Below, one piece after another: positions 28,899 through 37,809 of a stretch of 61,687 bases of DNA; the first letter of the stretch is position 1, and every line of letters starts with the position of its first letter. The position numbers and the translations under genes were made by a program. The notes under the pieces were generated by a model, which was given only the letters and a program-made list of their open reading frames with translations, ran no database searches and was not told the DNA's origin. Location: contig DHDL01000009.1 of the NCBI GenBank assembly GCA_002399345.1, forward strand, positions 1 to 61,687, in the 5' to 3' direction. The DNA is from Thermoanaerobacterales bacterium UBA4877. GTDB taxonomy: Bacteria; Bacillota; Thermoanaerobacteria; Thermoanaerobacterales; UBA4877.

Positions 28899-29816
28899 AT
28901 GCGTGTCACTAATAACATGATGATAAATAATTTCCTGCTCAATTTCAGCAAAAATACTCAGCGGTTGGATAACCTGCAGCAGATACTCGCATCCGGCAAG
29001 CTCATTCGTTATCCTTCCGATGATCCAGTCGGTACCGTGACTGTCATGAAGCTTAATAAAGACGTGTCATCCATTGCCCAGTATAAGAAGAATGTGGACG
29101 ACGCCGATTCCTGGCTCAATCTAACCGATACGGCTATAAAAAATGTGAACGACGTGCTTGCCAGGGTAAGAGAACTTCTTGTAGAGGGATCAAACAGCCC
29201 GACGGAGACCAAGGATATAGTCAGCGAGATAAATCAGCTAAAAAAGCAGCTTGTAAACGTAGGCAACACAAGGTATTCGGACAGATACATATTTGGAGGA
29301 ACAAAAACAACGACCGAGGCATATACGCTGGATGAGGGAAACGGCCCGAACGGCGGCGTGACCTATAACGGATCAAACTCAGAGTCAGATGGCCCCTGGG
29401 AGATCAAATTTAACGTGGGGGCGGATGATCAGGTAACCATAAATGTTACGGGTGATAAGATATTCGGGGATACAAAAAGCGGAGACAATATCTTTAAGCT
29501 GTTTGACGATATTGCGGCAAGCCTGGAAGATGGCAGCGTAGAGAAAGTCTCCTCATATATAGAAGATTTGGATAAGCATATAGACAATATTTTAGCGGTA
29601 AGGGCGGATACTGGTGCACGGTCTAACCGGGTGGAGCTTACTAAAAACAGGCTTGCGGATGACAAGATCAACTTCACCAATCTGCTTGCCAATGCCGAGG
29701 ATGCCGATATTGCGAAAACAATCATGGACATTTCGAATGCGGTGAATGTATACACCTCCTCACTTAATGTGGGAGCTAGGATCATTCAGCCATCACTTGT
29801 AGATTTTCTGCTATGA
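28899..29816 (+). CDS. flgL: Flagellar hook-associated protein 3 (FlgL)
   Basis: The second junction protein, 305 residues, flagellin-like at both ends: MRVTNNMMINNFLLNFSKNTQRLDNLQQILASGKLI at the start and a closing helix with ADIAKTIMDISNAVNVYTSSLNVGARII. It is 5 bp after flgK and followed by a terminator, so fliW-csrA probably have their own promoter or depend on read-through. Confidence 0.95.
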   Translation: MRVTNNMMINNFLLNFSKNTQRLDNLQQILASGKLIRYPSDDPVGTVTVMKLNKDVSSIAQYKKNVDDADSWLNLTDTAIKNVNDVLARVRELLVEGSNSPTETKDIVSEINQLKKQLVNVGNTRYSDRYIFGGTKTTTEAYTLDEGNGPNGGVTYNGSNSESDGPWEIKFNVGADDQVTINVTGDKIFGDTKSGDNIFKLFDDIAASLEDGSVEKVSSYIEDLDKHIDNILAVRADTGARSNRVELTKNRLADDKINFTNLLANAEDADIAKTIMDISNAVNVYTSSLNVGARIIQPSLVDFLL

Positions 29817-29820
29817 TTTT

Positions 29821-29840
29821 TAAAGGGCATTTAATATGCC
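29821..29840 (+). terminator. Terminator after flgL
   Basis: AAAGGGCAT/ATGCCTTTT hairpin with a TTAAT loop and eight T. Confidence 0.85.
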
Positions 29841-29911
29841 TTTTTTTTATTCACTTTTTTAAATTGGAATGTTAAAATTATATAAAGGATTTTACAATGG
29901 GGGGGAAGCTT

Positions 29912-31039
29912 ATGCTTTTAGAGACAAGAAATTTTGGCTCTATTGAATACGACGATAATGAAGTAATATATTTTCAAAAAGATATACTCGGTTTTGAGGG
30001 ATTGAAGAGATACATAATTGTCGGTAAGGAAGACAATGAACCCTTTATGTGGCTGCAGTCCGTTGATGAGCCCGGCCTGGCCTTTGTCATAATAGAAGGA
30101 GCCGATGTTATCCCGTATTACCGGCCGGAGATTCCTGCAGACGAACTCAAATGGCTGGATGCAAAGGAATCAACGTCGTTACTTATCTATAACATCGTCG
30201 TTATACCGGATAATATTGAGGAAATCTCGTGCAATCTTAAAGCGCCTGTAGTGATAAACAGCGATAATTGTAAGGCTGCCCAGGTTGTATTGGATGATAC
30301 TGACGACTATGAAATCAAGCATCACCTCAAAAAAGATCTGGAGAATTACAGCATTGAAAGGGAACGCTATAAGGAATGCGAAGGTTTTGTACGCCGTATA
30401 TATCAATTCACCGGCGGATTGAAACCGATGGAAAGCACTATGTTAAAGCAGAAATATAAGGGACCTTATGCTGTTTCTCTGCTGATAGTTGATATGATAA
30501 ATGGATTTTGCAGGTCGGGGGCATTATCCAGCCCTAGGATTCGTAATTTGGAAATGCCCATATTTGATCTTACCAAAAATATATTGTCTGAAGGAGCCAA
30601 AAATATAGCTTTTTTAAATGATTGCCATACCAAAAACTCAGCAGAGTTTGATGACTTTCCACCTCATGCCATAAAGGGAACTAAGGAGTGTGAAATAGTA
30701 GATAGCCTTAAGGTATTTACCCGCGGAGCAGCGATTTTTACAAAAAATTCACTCAATGCCTTTACTAATCCAGACTTTAATACATACGTCAAACAGCTTA
30801 TAAAAAATGGAACCCAGTGCTTTATAATTACAGGAAACTGTACGGACCTGTGTATTTATCAGACCGCCGTCACATTAAAGATGTTTTTGAACAGCAGCAA
30901 TGCCAAGATTGATATCATTATACCCTATAACTGCGTGGATACGTTTGACTCGTATGAGCATGCTGCCGATCTTATAAATCCCCTTTTTCTATATCACCTT
31001 AAAGCCAACGGAATAAAGATAGTTAAGGAGATAATATAA
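29912..31039 (+). CDS. fliW: FliW fused to an isochorismatase/nicotinamidase-type hydrolase
   Basis: One frame of 375 residues with two domains. Residues 1-139 are a complete FliW, the flagellar assembly factor that binds flagellin and antagonises CsrA (start TRNFGSIEYDDNEVIYF, FliW end VVLDDTDDYEIKHHL). After a linker of about 45 residues, 187-375 match cysteine hydrolases. The triad is Asp194 (VDMINGF), Lys278 (FTKNSLNAF) and Cys314 (CTDLC). Metal-ligand-like Asp237, His239 and His252 (NDCHTKN, PPHAIKGT) resemble nicotinamidases. Normal FliW ends near residue 150. The ATG at 29897 lies before GGGGGG; 29912 is the better start. csrA follows after 1 bp. The hydrolase substrate is unknown. Confidence 0.93.
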   Translation: MLLETRNFGSIEYDDNEVIYFQKDILGFEGLKRYIIVGKEDNEPFMWLQSVDEPGLAFVIIEGADVIPYYRPEIPADELKWLDAKESTSLLIYNIVVIPDNIEEISCNLKAPVVINSDNCKAAQVVLDDTDDYEIKHHLKKDLENYSIERERYKECEGFVRRIYQFTGGLKPMESTMLKQKYKGPYAVSLLIVDMINGFCRSGALSSPRIRNLEMPIFDLTKNILSEGAKNIAFLNDCHTKNSAEFDDFPPHAIKGTKECEIVDSLKVFTRGAAIFTKNSLNAFTNPDFNTYVKQLIKNGTQCFIITGNCTDLCIYQTAVTLKMFLNSSNAKIDIIIPYNCVDTFDSYEHAADLINPLFLYHLKANGIKIVKEII

Positions 31040-31040
31040 T

Positions 31041-31271
31041 ATGCTCGTACTTACAAGGAAAAAGGGCCAAAGCATCAAGATCGGGGATAATATTACAATA
31101 AGTGTGATGGATGTGGATGATGATAAGGTGAGTATAGGGATTTCGGCTCCAAAAGATGTAGAAATAGTCCGCACAGAGCTTTTAGATGTAAAAAATGAGA
31201 ATATAACAGCTGCTAATAATCCTAAAAACGGGTTCGATAATTTAAAAAGGTTTTTAGATAATCAACTTTGA
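31041..31271 (+). CDS. csrA: Translational regulator CsrA
   Basis: A 76-residue RNA-binding protein that blocks translation of flagellin mRNA in Firmicutes and is neutralised by FliW. It starts MLVLTRKKGQSIKIGDNITISV and includes the conserved GISAPKDVEIVRTEL. The last 20 residues (ENITAANNPKNGF...) are more variable. It lies 1 bp after the FliW fusion gene, which supports that the fused protein is the working FliW partner. Confidence 0.97.
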   Translation: MLVLTRKKGQSIKIGDNITISVMDVDDDKVSIGISAPKDVEIVRTELLDVKNENITAANNPKNGFDNLKRFLDNQL

Positions 31272-31321
31272 TTGATATTTATATGGTTTATAGTTATTAT
31301 ATTAACAGGAGATGATATTAC

Positions 31322-31732
31322 TTGTTTGTAAATAATTGCAAAATAAGGACAAGATACGAAGAAACCGATCAAATGGGAGTTATTTATTACGGCAATTATT
31401 ATAGATATTTTGAGGTTGCGCGGACGGAATGGCTTCGCAAGCTCGGATTGTCATGCAGGGATATGGAGGATATGGGAATATACCTTCCTGTGGTAGAGTC
31501 CTACTGCAAATATATACATTCGGTAAACTACGATGATGTTATTACGATAAAAACCTGGGTCAGTAAATTTACCGGTGTGAGGATAAAGTTTGAGTATAAC
31601 GTGCTCAGGGAAGGTGAGGACGATGTACTTGCCAAAGGTTTTACAACCATGGCCTTAACCAATGGTGAAAAAGCTATTAACCTCAAAAGACACAACCGGA
31701 AGGTATATGATATCATAAAGAGCGGTATATGA
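31322..31732 (+). CDS. Acyl-CoA thioesterase, 4HBT (YbgC) family
   Basis: A single hot-dog-fold thioesterase of 136 residues: RYEETDQMGVIYYGNYYRYFEVARTEWLRKLG carries the 4HBT catalytic segment, with Asp in ETDQMG where the family has its active residue. It should hydrolyse acyl-CoA esters in the cytoplasm; substrate unknown. Start TTG after AGGAGATGA. Confidence 0.9.
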   Translation: MFVNNCKIRTRYEETDQMGVIYYGNYYRYFEVARTEWLRKLGLSCRDMEDMGIYLPVVESYCKYIHSVNYDDVITIKTWVSKFTGVRIKFEYNVLREGEDDVLAKGFTTMALTNGEKAINLKRHNRKVYDIIKSGI

Positions 31733-31786
31733 TTTTATTATAAAATATGTACTTTTGTTAAATATAAACAAGGGAGGTATTTAATA

Positions 31787-32983
31787 ATGTCCATAAGAAA
31801 AGTAAAAGACGGGATTTATTCTGTGGGTGTTAAAGATCCTAATCTGCGTAAATTTGACATAGTATATGATACACCATGGGGGACAACCTATAATTCATAT
31901 CTTATAATGGCTGAGAAGCCTGTGGTTGTAGGAACGGTCAAACAGGGTTTTCATGAGGAATATCTTAATAATATTAAAACCTTGATTGATCCGTCTAAGA
32001 TTGAATACATTGTCTTGGACCATTCCGAACCTGACCATTCGTGGACTGTGGGAAAACTTCTGGATATAGCGCCTAATGCCAAGGTGGTGGCAACAAGGGC
32101 GGCACTTAATAATCTTAAGGAAATTTTAAACAGAGATTTTCAGTCGATAACGGCTATGGACGGAAATGAACTTGATTTAGGCGACAGGAAACTCAGGTTT
32201 ATATCTACGCCTTTTGTGCATTGGCCGGATACAATGATGTCCTATGACGCACATGATAAGATTTTATTTACGTGTGATGCCTTTGGCAGTCATTACTGCC
32301 CGGAAGGTGATAGAATATTTAATGATGAGGTAGGCGATATTACAGATGCCATTTGGGTTTATTTTAATTCGATAATCAGTCCTTTTAAACCAAAGGTTAT
32401 TGATGCCATAAATAAAGTAAGGAAACTGGACCCGGATTTTGATATGATTTGTCCCGGACACGGTCCAATCCTGAGGGATAATCCTTCTGCGAACATAGCT
32501 TTGTATGAGAAATGGGCAAAAGAGCCAGAGTATGACAGCAGAAAGGTTTCGGTATATTATGCATCGGCATATGGCAATACTAAAAAAATAGCTGAGAGGA
32601 TAGCCTGCGTTTTAAGAGAAAAGGGACTGAATGCATATACCATCGATGCAGCCGATGTTTCAAAAGAGGATATTGATACAAACCTGCAACAATCGGCCGG
32701 TATAGTGGTGGGTTCTCCGACTATTGCCGGCGATGTTGTAGAGCCTATATGGAATGTGCTTGTCAATATGAATCCTTTAAAGGCAAAGGGAAAGGTGGGG
32801 GCTGCTTTCGGATCCTACGGCTGGAGTGGAGAGGCGCTTAATATGATGGAGGATATGCTGAAATCTCGTAAAATGAATGTGGTACAGCCCGGTATAAGAT
32901 TTAAATTCTCACCGACAGAGGAAGATATGAGTAAGGTAGATGAGTTTGCATCAAGGATTGCAGAAACAGTTTTAAATATATAA
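31787..32983 (+). CDS. FprA-type diiron flavoprotein (A-type flavoprotein)
   Basis: A 398-residue flavodiiron protein that reduces oxygen (or NO) to protect strict anaerobes. The N-terminal beta-lactamase-like domain has the diiron ligands HSEPDH near residue 80, HWPDTM, DAFGSH and PGHGP. The C-terminal flavodoxin domain (from about 255) starts VSVYYASAYGNTKKIAERI. It stands alone with a strong GGGAGG site. Its presence fits an anaerobic host. Confidence 0.95.
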   Translation: MSIRKVKDGIYSVGVKDPNLRKFDIVYDTPWGTTYNSYLIMAEKPVVVGTVKQGFHEEYLNNIKTLIDPSKIEYIVLDHSEPDHSWTVGKLLDIAPNAKVVATRAALNNLKEILNRDFQSITAMDGNELDLGDRKLRFISTPFVHWPDTMMSYDAHDKILFTCDAFGSHYCPEGDRIFNDEVGDITDAIWVYFNSIISPFKPKVIDAINKVRKLDPDFDMICPGHGPILRDNPSANIALYEKWAKEPEYDSRKVSVYYASAYGNTKKIAERIACVLREKGLNAYTIDAADVSKEDIDTNLQQSAGIVVGSPTIAGDVVEPIWNVLVNMNPLKAKGKVGAAFGSYGWSGEALNMMEDMLKSRKMNVVQPGIRFKFSPTEEDMSKVDEFASRIAETVLNI

Positions 32984-33094
32984 CTCATTTGGATAGATGC
33001 GAATATAATAAATTAGGGATAGATATGTACAACTGATGGTATGTGATTCACAGACAGGTGTTTCATCAAAAATGCTGATTTGGAGGCGGTAAAT

Positions 33095-33433
33095 TTGAAT
33101 GATGTACCAGATGTTGTGATAAAGTCTTTGGAAGAGATAAAAAAAAGTGGAGGGTATAGGGCTGTGAAGTCAGGCGGCGCTTACTACCTTATTGCGGCTA
33201 CAGGACAAAGGCCCACCGGTGGATATAGCATAAAGATATACAATGCACGAAGCTCCGAAGACGGCAGCACCGATGTTTTTACTTTGGAGCATTCTCCGCA
33301 GCCTGGAGATATGGTAATACAGGCTATTACTTACCCATACGATATCAGGGTTATTAAACCGGCGGAAGACTTAAATAAGATAAGGTTTCTTGATAACAAG
33401 GGGAATGTGATTAAGATATTGGATTGTGATTAA
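33095..33433 (+). CDS. PrcB-like (PF14343-type) protein
   Basis: A 112-residue protein resembling the C-terminal domain of PrcB, a protease-complex subunit: GGYRAVKSGGAYYLIAATGQRPTGGYSIKI, then PQPGDMVIQAITYPYDIRVIK. The motif TGGY is typical of the domain. It has no signal peptide. The TTG at 33080 is part of the ribosome site GGAGGCGG; the TTG at 33095 is the likely start. Molecular role unknown here. Confidence 0.75.
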   Translation: MNDVPDVVIKSLEEIKKSGGYRAVKSGGAYYLIAATGQRPTGGYSIKIYNARSSEDGSTDVFTLEHSPQPGDMVIQAITYPYDIRVIKPAEDLNKIRFLDNKGNVIKILDCD

Positions 33434-33460
33434 AGCCGGGCTTGGCCCGGCTATTATTTT
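33432..33460 (+). terminator. Terminator after the PrcB-like gene
   Basis: AGCCGGG/CCCGGCT hairpin with CTTGG loop and ATTATTTT. Confidence 0.85.
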
Positions 33461-33489
33461 AAGTATACGGTATTAGGGGATTATACAAA

Positions 33490-34485
33490 ATGAATAAATT
33501 GAGTACAAGCTTGGGATATGATATATTTTTAAATAAAACATTTGATTTTAGCTTGTTCGATGATGAGGTGGGTAGCCTTTATGTGATTGACAAGAGTATA
33601 TATGATATATATGGGAGAGGTATTCCCGGAAAGAAGGTTGTGGTTGGCCCGGGTGAGAAGGCAAAGGATATGTCCGTTATTACGGAATTATATGATGCAT
33701 GCATTGAGGAGGATATAGACAGGTCCGGCTGCATCATTGCCGTTGGAGGCGGAGCGACAGGTGATGCTGCAGGTTTTGCGGCGTCTACCTTTAAAAGGGG
33801 TATCGGTTTTATAAACGTACCTACAACGCTGTTGTCTATGGTAGACAGTTGTATAGGCGGCAAGACGGCAATCGATTTTGGCGGTGTTAAAAACCAGGTA
33901 GGTACTTTTTACGATCCCAAGAAAGTTTATATATGCATGAGTTTTCTTAAGACCTTGCCTCAAAGGGATATATGTTCCGCCATGGGTGAAGTCGTTAAGT
34001 ATGCCGTATTAAGCAAGGAATTTTATGATTGGCTCAACGATAATTTACTAAGGGTTCATGAAGCGGATTATAATGTATTGGAAGATATGATAGCACGCTG
34101 CTTAAAAATAAAAGCCGGGATTGTGGCCAAGGACAGATTAGATAGAGGTATGAGAGCGTGTCTTAACATGGGTCACACCATAGGACATGCTATTGAAATA
34201 CAATATGGCGTAAGCCATGGCCTGGCCGTGGCGGCAGGCTTATATAATGAATCCGCGATTTCATACAGGCTGGGTATTTTGAGCAAACCGCATTTCTTGG
34301 CTATACAAGACATGACAGATAGAATGGATTTAAACACGGATTATCCCATAAATAAGGAAACGGTAGACCTTACTATCTATGATAAGAAGAATGATCAAGG
34401 AAAGATAGGATTTATTTTACCTGAGGAGATTGGAAAATGGAGAAGAGTACTATTAAGTAAAGAACAATTGATCAATCTGATATAA
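33490..34485 (+). CDS. aroB: 3-dehydroquinate synthase
   Basis: Second step of the shikimate pathway: DAHP to 3-dehydroquinate with NAD and zinc. The 331 residues are short but complete: AVGGGATGDAAGFAASTFKRG (NAD site) near 90, PTTLLSMVDSCIGGKTAID, the zinc ligands Glu in GEVVKYA and His in NMGHTIGHAIE and SHG. It is a single gene with no other aro gene near, and it ends in a bidirectional terminator shared with the gene on the opposite strand. Confidence 0.95.
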   Translation: MNKLSTSLGYDIFLNKTFDFSLFDDEVGSLYVIDKSIYDIYGRGIPGKKVVVGPGEKAKDMSVITELYDACIEEDIDRSGCIIAVGGGATGDAAGFAASTFKRGIGFINVPTTLLSMVDSCIGGKTAIDFGGVKNQVGTFYDPKKVYICMSFLKTLPQRDICSAMGEVVKYAVLSKEFYDWLNDNLLRVHEADYNVLEDMIARCLKIKAGIVAKDRLDRGMRACLNMGHTIGHAIEIQYGVSHGLAVAAGLYNESAISYRLGILSKPHFLAIQDMTDRMDLNTDYPINKETVDLTIYDKKNDQGKIGFILPEEIGKWRRVLLSKEQLINLI

Positions 34486-34493
34486 GTGTATAA

Positions 34494-34529
34494 ATTATAG
34501 TGCCGGGTACAAGCTTTCGGCACTATAAT
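34494..34529. terminator. Bidirectional terminator between aroB and the UbiB-like gene
   Basis: A 12-bp perfect stem ATTATAGTGCCG/CGGCACTATAAT between convergent genes; both sides are AT-rich. Confidence 0.85.
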
Positions 34530-34534
34530 TAATT

Positions 34535-36130
34535 TTATATAAGGGATGCTATAAATAATATCCCTGTTACTATAAAACCACATATCCCGTATATTTTAAA
34601 ACCGGATAGCAAAAGAAAGACGGATATCAGCCCAGAGCTGCATGAATATACTGAGAGCATAAGCTTTCTTGTCCTCTTTTTTTCTTCGGCTAATAGGCTG
34701 TCCATATCAGGTAAACTTGAGCTAACATTAAAACTTCCTCCCTTTAGCATTTTTATGCTGCTGTCAAATATATTGGGGAGCTCTATAAGATCTGTAAACA
34801 TTTTACGGCTCATTCTCGATAACTCACTAGGTAAACGTGAAACCCAGCTTTTAATTATCTTCTGAGCAAATTCGTTGGTCAGAACGCCATAATTAAGGCT
34901 TTTATCAAGGGCCGTACATATTCCAAAGAGAGTTATAACCGTTTTGCCTAAAAAAGCAAAATTAGAAGGAAGCTGCAGCGACTGCTCGTATATAAACTGC
35001 TCGCTCTCTGCTGCCATGGCACGCAAGAATTCATCATCCAGTTCGGAAAGTGTAGACCTGGACCAGTACTTGTCAACAATATACTCCAAGGCGGAGTTGA
35101 GTCTCTTTTTATCAGCACCGGGTTTAATAAAACCCATATCGTCAAGAGCTTCTAAGAGCTGGTCTGTTTCACGAAATACAATGGATAAGACAAGCTTGCG
35201 TATATTTCTCATATTTTTCGGGGTTATACTGGCTACCATGCCGAAGTCTATCAGTGCCACCCTGCCGTCTTTTAAGACAAATATATTACCTGGGTGCGGG
35301 TCGGCATGATAGAATCCATTCTCAATAATCTGATGAAAGAATACATCTATAAGTACCCTGCTTATTTTTTTCTTATCGCAGTTTATGGAGGCCAGGCCCT
35401 TTTCGTCGGTTATCTTGACTCCGCTGACATATTCCATGGTAAGTACACGACGGGCACAGTATTCATGATAATATTCCGGTATATAGAAATCTTCAAAATC
35501 CGACAGATTTTCTTTAATGGTCTCGGCATTTTTGAGCTCTGTTTTATAATCCATCTCGTTTTTCAATGTCTGGTAGAATTCAGTATAGAGACCGTCAAGA
35601 TCTACATCATTGGATATCCAGCTGATGTGCTTCATTATATCAAATACCCTGCGTAAAGCCTTGAGGTCGGTAGATATTATTTCCTCTATACCTGGCCGTA
35701 GCACCTTTACAGCGACATCCCTTCCGTCAGGAAGCTTTGCCATGTGCACCTGGGCGAGCGAAGCGGAGCCAATGGTATCCCGTGAGAAGTATGTATAAAC
35801 CTCGCTAATGGGTTTTTTAAATTCATTTTCAACAGTTTTCTTAATAGTGTTATAGTCCACAGGCGGAATTCTATCCTGAAGTTGAGACATTTCCTGTATA
35901 ACTTCTTCAGGCAGTATGTCTATTCGCGAACCAAAAAACTGTCCGAACTTTATAAGCAGTCCTCCCAGCTCTACAGCGGTATTTTTGTATAGTTTTGAAA
36001 GCCTCATCATAAGTTTCAAAAGGTCATCCTTGTGAGTACTGTCCTTAAGCCATCCCCTCCATTGAGCAACCTGAAGTTGCCAAATAATATGTATAAACAG
36101 ATTTAGAATCCTGTAAAATCTGCGTCTCAT
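34535..36130 (-). CDS. UbiB/ABC1/AarF-family atypical kinase
   Basis: A membrane-associated atypical kinase of 531 residues. The family KxGQ motif is in LIKFGQFFGSR near residue 60. The Ala-rich nucleotide loop reads GSASLAQVH, the lysine lies in DVAVKVLRPG, and the catalytic motifs are HADPHPGN and LIDFGM. Two hydrophobic segments at the C-terminus (about 490-528) anchor it. In aerobes UbiB supports ubiquinone synthesis; its role in clostridia, which lack ubiquinone, is not settled. It is the only - strand gene in this part. Confidence 0.92.
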   Translation of the reverse strand: MRRRFYRILNLFIHIIWQLQVAQWRGWLKDSTHKDDLLKLMMRLSKLYKNTAVELGGLLIKFGQFFGSRIDILPEEVIQEMSQLQDRIPPVDYNTIKKTVENEFKKPISEVYTYFSRDTIGSASLAQVHMAKLPDGRDVAVKVLRPGIEEIISTDLKALRRVFDIMKHISWISNDVDLDGLYTEFYQTLKNEMDYKTELKNAETIKENLSDFEDFYIPEYYHEYCARRVLTMEYVSGVKITDEKGLASINCDKKKISRVLIDVFFHQIIENGFYHADPHPGNIFVLKDGRVALIDFGMVASITPKNMRNIRKLVLSIVFRETDQLLEALDDMGFIKPGADKKRLNSALEYIVDKYWSRSTLSELDDEFLRAMAAESEQFIYEQSLQLPSNFAFLGKTVITLFGICTALDKSLNYGVLTNEFAQKIIKSWVSRLPSELSRMSRKMFTDLIELPNIFDSSIKMLKGGSFNVSSSLPDMDSLLAEEKKRTRKLMLSVYSCSSGLISVFLLLSGFKIYGICGFIVTGILFIASLI

Positions 36131-36292
36131 ACCTTTCCTCCCTTGAAGTTTATATGATTATTATATATTGAAAGTATATCAAAAAGCAAACATCAAATGA
36201 TTAAATATAAAGGCTTTTTTATTAGTTTAGGATATGCTATAATAAATTAATAATAGTTATTAGATGAAAACATTTTTAAATGGGGTCTGGAA

Positions 36293-36678
36293 ATGGAATA
36301 TAATATTTTAATTGACGTGAAGCTGGGCAGGGCATGGATACCTTAAGCGGTCTTCTGGAGAAGGCATTAAAACGCTGCGGTTTTTATGGTTTTACAAATA
36401 ATGACTATATGTCCCGAATAAGAGGAGGGCATAACTTCAATCAGATCAGGTTTTCTGATAAGCCTGTGTATACATACAGCCAGCGTCTGGATATTATATT
36501 CGCTTTAAATGAAGATACGATAAATCTGCATAAATCCGATCTAAAGGACGGAGGAGTAATAATATGCGATGATGGCATAGCCGAAGACAAAAGTATCATG
36601 CATCTGCCGCTGATGGAGGCATCCAAAGAGATTCAGGATAAGCGTGTTTTTACTACCACCGGGTTGGGAGAATTATAA
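36293..36678 (+). pseudogene. 2-oxoacid:acceptor oxidoreductase (KorA-type) remnant
   Basis: Residues from 36334 on (MDTLSGLLEKALKRCGF...NNDYMSRIRGGHNFNQIR) match the gamma-like domain at the N-terminus of 2-oxoacid:ferredoxin oxidoreductase alpha subunits. The expected start 'NILIG-EAGQG' is present but out of frame: from the ATG at 36293 the frame reads MEYNILID and stops at 36346. One extra base near 36317 would restore GREAGQGMDT. The match breaks off after TTTGLGEL, so the alpha domain and the partner beta gene are both missing. A recent frameshift plus truncation. Confidence 0.85.
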
Positions 36679-36727
36679 AGCTCTTTGGTTTAACCCCGCC
36701 GGCAGTGCCGTCACTGCTGTTAACTGA

Positions 36728-36753
36728 AACCTTCCCGATTCTTGGAAAGGTTT
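36728..36753 (+). terminator. Hairpin after the KorA remnant
   Basis: AAACCTTCC/GGAAAGGTTT stem, loop CGATTCTT, followed by ATTATTA; a weak terminator, perhaps left from the lost gene. Confidence 0.5.
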
Positions 36754-36841
36754 ATTATTACAAAGTTATAATGTTGAGTCAACGGTAACATAATATAATA
36801 TAAGTTGTAGACATGACGGCAGTTACAAGGTATAATATTAT

Positions 36842-36871
36842 TTGTCGTGATAATATGAAGAGTGCTATAAT
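36842..36871 (+). promoter_or_regulatory. Probable promoter of the L25 gene
   Basis: TTGTCG and TATAAT with an 18-bp spacer, about 30 bp before the start codon. A second TATAAT-like box lies at 36794. Confidence 0.5.
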
Positions 36872-36902
36872 GAGATATGCAGAAATATGAGGAGGGATAT
36901 AT

Positions 36903-37526
36903 ATGGCTGTCGATATTAACGTATATGCCAGAGAACCTGGTAAGAATCAAAACTTGAAGCTCAGGGCGGAAGATAAAATACCTGCCATACTATATGGTAA
37001 AAATATAAAGAGTACTCCTATTTGCCTGAGCGGTAAGGATACAAATAGAATACTGATGAGACATGGGACAAGTGCCGTATACAATGTTATCATTAATGGT
37101 TCAACCTTTTCAGCGATATTAAAGGAGATTCAAAAAGATCCTGTAACGGGAAATATACTGCATATGGATTTTCAAGAGGTATCGCTTACTGAAAAGTTGG
37201 AAAGAAAAGTTCCGGTAACGATAAAGGGTGCAGGTTTTATCGAAAACAAAGGCGGCATTGTGCAGCATCAGATGAGAGAGCTTCCTTTGGTTGGGTTTAT
37301 TAACGATATACCCGGTGATATAGAGCTTGATGTCTCCAATATGAATATCGGTGATACCATATTCGTCAAGGATATCAAACTGCCGGACAGCGTTGAAACA
37401 AAGGTAGACCCAGATGAGGTAATATTAAGTATAATTTACTCCAAGGTTACAGATGAAGAATTAGAAGGAACAGGAGAAGAAGAGGAAGAAGAACAGCCGG
37501 AAGACGAAGGACAGGAAGAAGAATAA
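36903..37526 (+). CDS. rplY: Ribosomal protein L25 (general stress protein Ctc)
   Basis: The 207-residue long form of L25, which binds 5S rRNA. Residues 1-92 are the L25 domain (REPGKNQNLKLRAEDKIPAILYGK), 98-185 the TL5-type beta domain, and the tail is strongly acidic (EGTGEEEEEEQPEDEGQEEE). It starts after GAGGAGGG and is a monocistronic unit. Confidence 0.93.
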   Translation: MAVDINVYAREPGKNQNLKLRAEDKIPAILYGKNIKSTPICLSGKDTNRILMRHGTSAVYNVIINGSTFSAILKEIQKDPVTGNILHMDFQEVSLTEKLERKVPVTIKGAGFIENKGGIVQHQMRELPLVGFINDIPGDIELDVSNMNIGDTIFVKDIKLPDSVETKVDPDEVILSIIYSKVTDEELEGTGEEEEEEQPEDEGQEEE

Positions 37527-37561
37527 AGCCGAGGGGCCTCATTATATGAGGTTTACACGTG

Positions 37562-37595
37562 AAGCGGGGGTGCTAATGCCTCCGCTTTATTTGTT
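37562..37595 (+). terminator. L25 gene terminator
   Basis: AAGCGGGGG/CCTCCGCTT hairpin (one G-U pair) followed by TATTTG. A second short hairpin with CCTCAT/ATGAGG lies just upstream. Confidence 0.7.
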
Positions 37596-37752
37596 GGAAT
37601 CATTTATTTTTTATACTACAAAAATAATTGGGAGTATAAATTACTATAATTCACCTATTACCCTCCTATTAAATATTATATTTTATGATAACAATCACTA
37701 TATATTGAAGTAGGAGCCTTATTTCAACTTTTAAATATGATAATATAATAAA

Positions 37753-37780
37753 TTGCTATATACAGATTGTGTGCTATAAT
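37753..37780 (+). promoter_or_regulatory. Promoter of the peptidase-coaX operon
   Basis: TTGCTA and TATAAT with a 16-bp spacer, 30 bp before the TTG start codon. Confidence 0.5.
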
Positions 37781-37809
37781 GTTATTAGTTTTTTTGGGAG
37801 GGGATAAAT

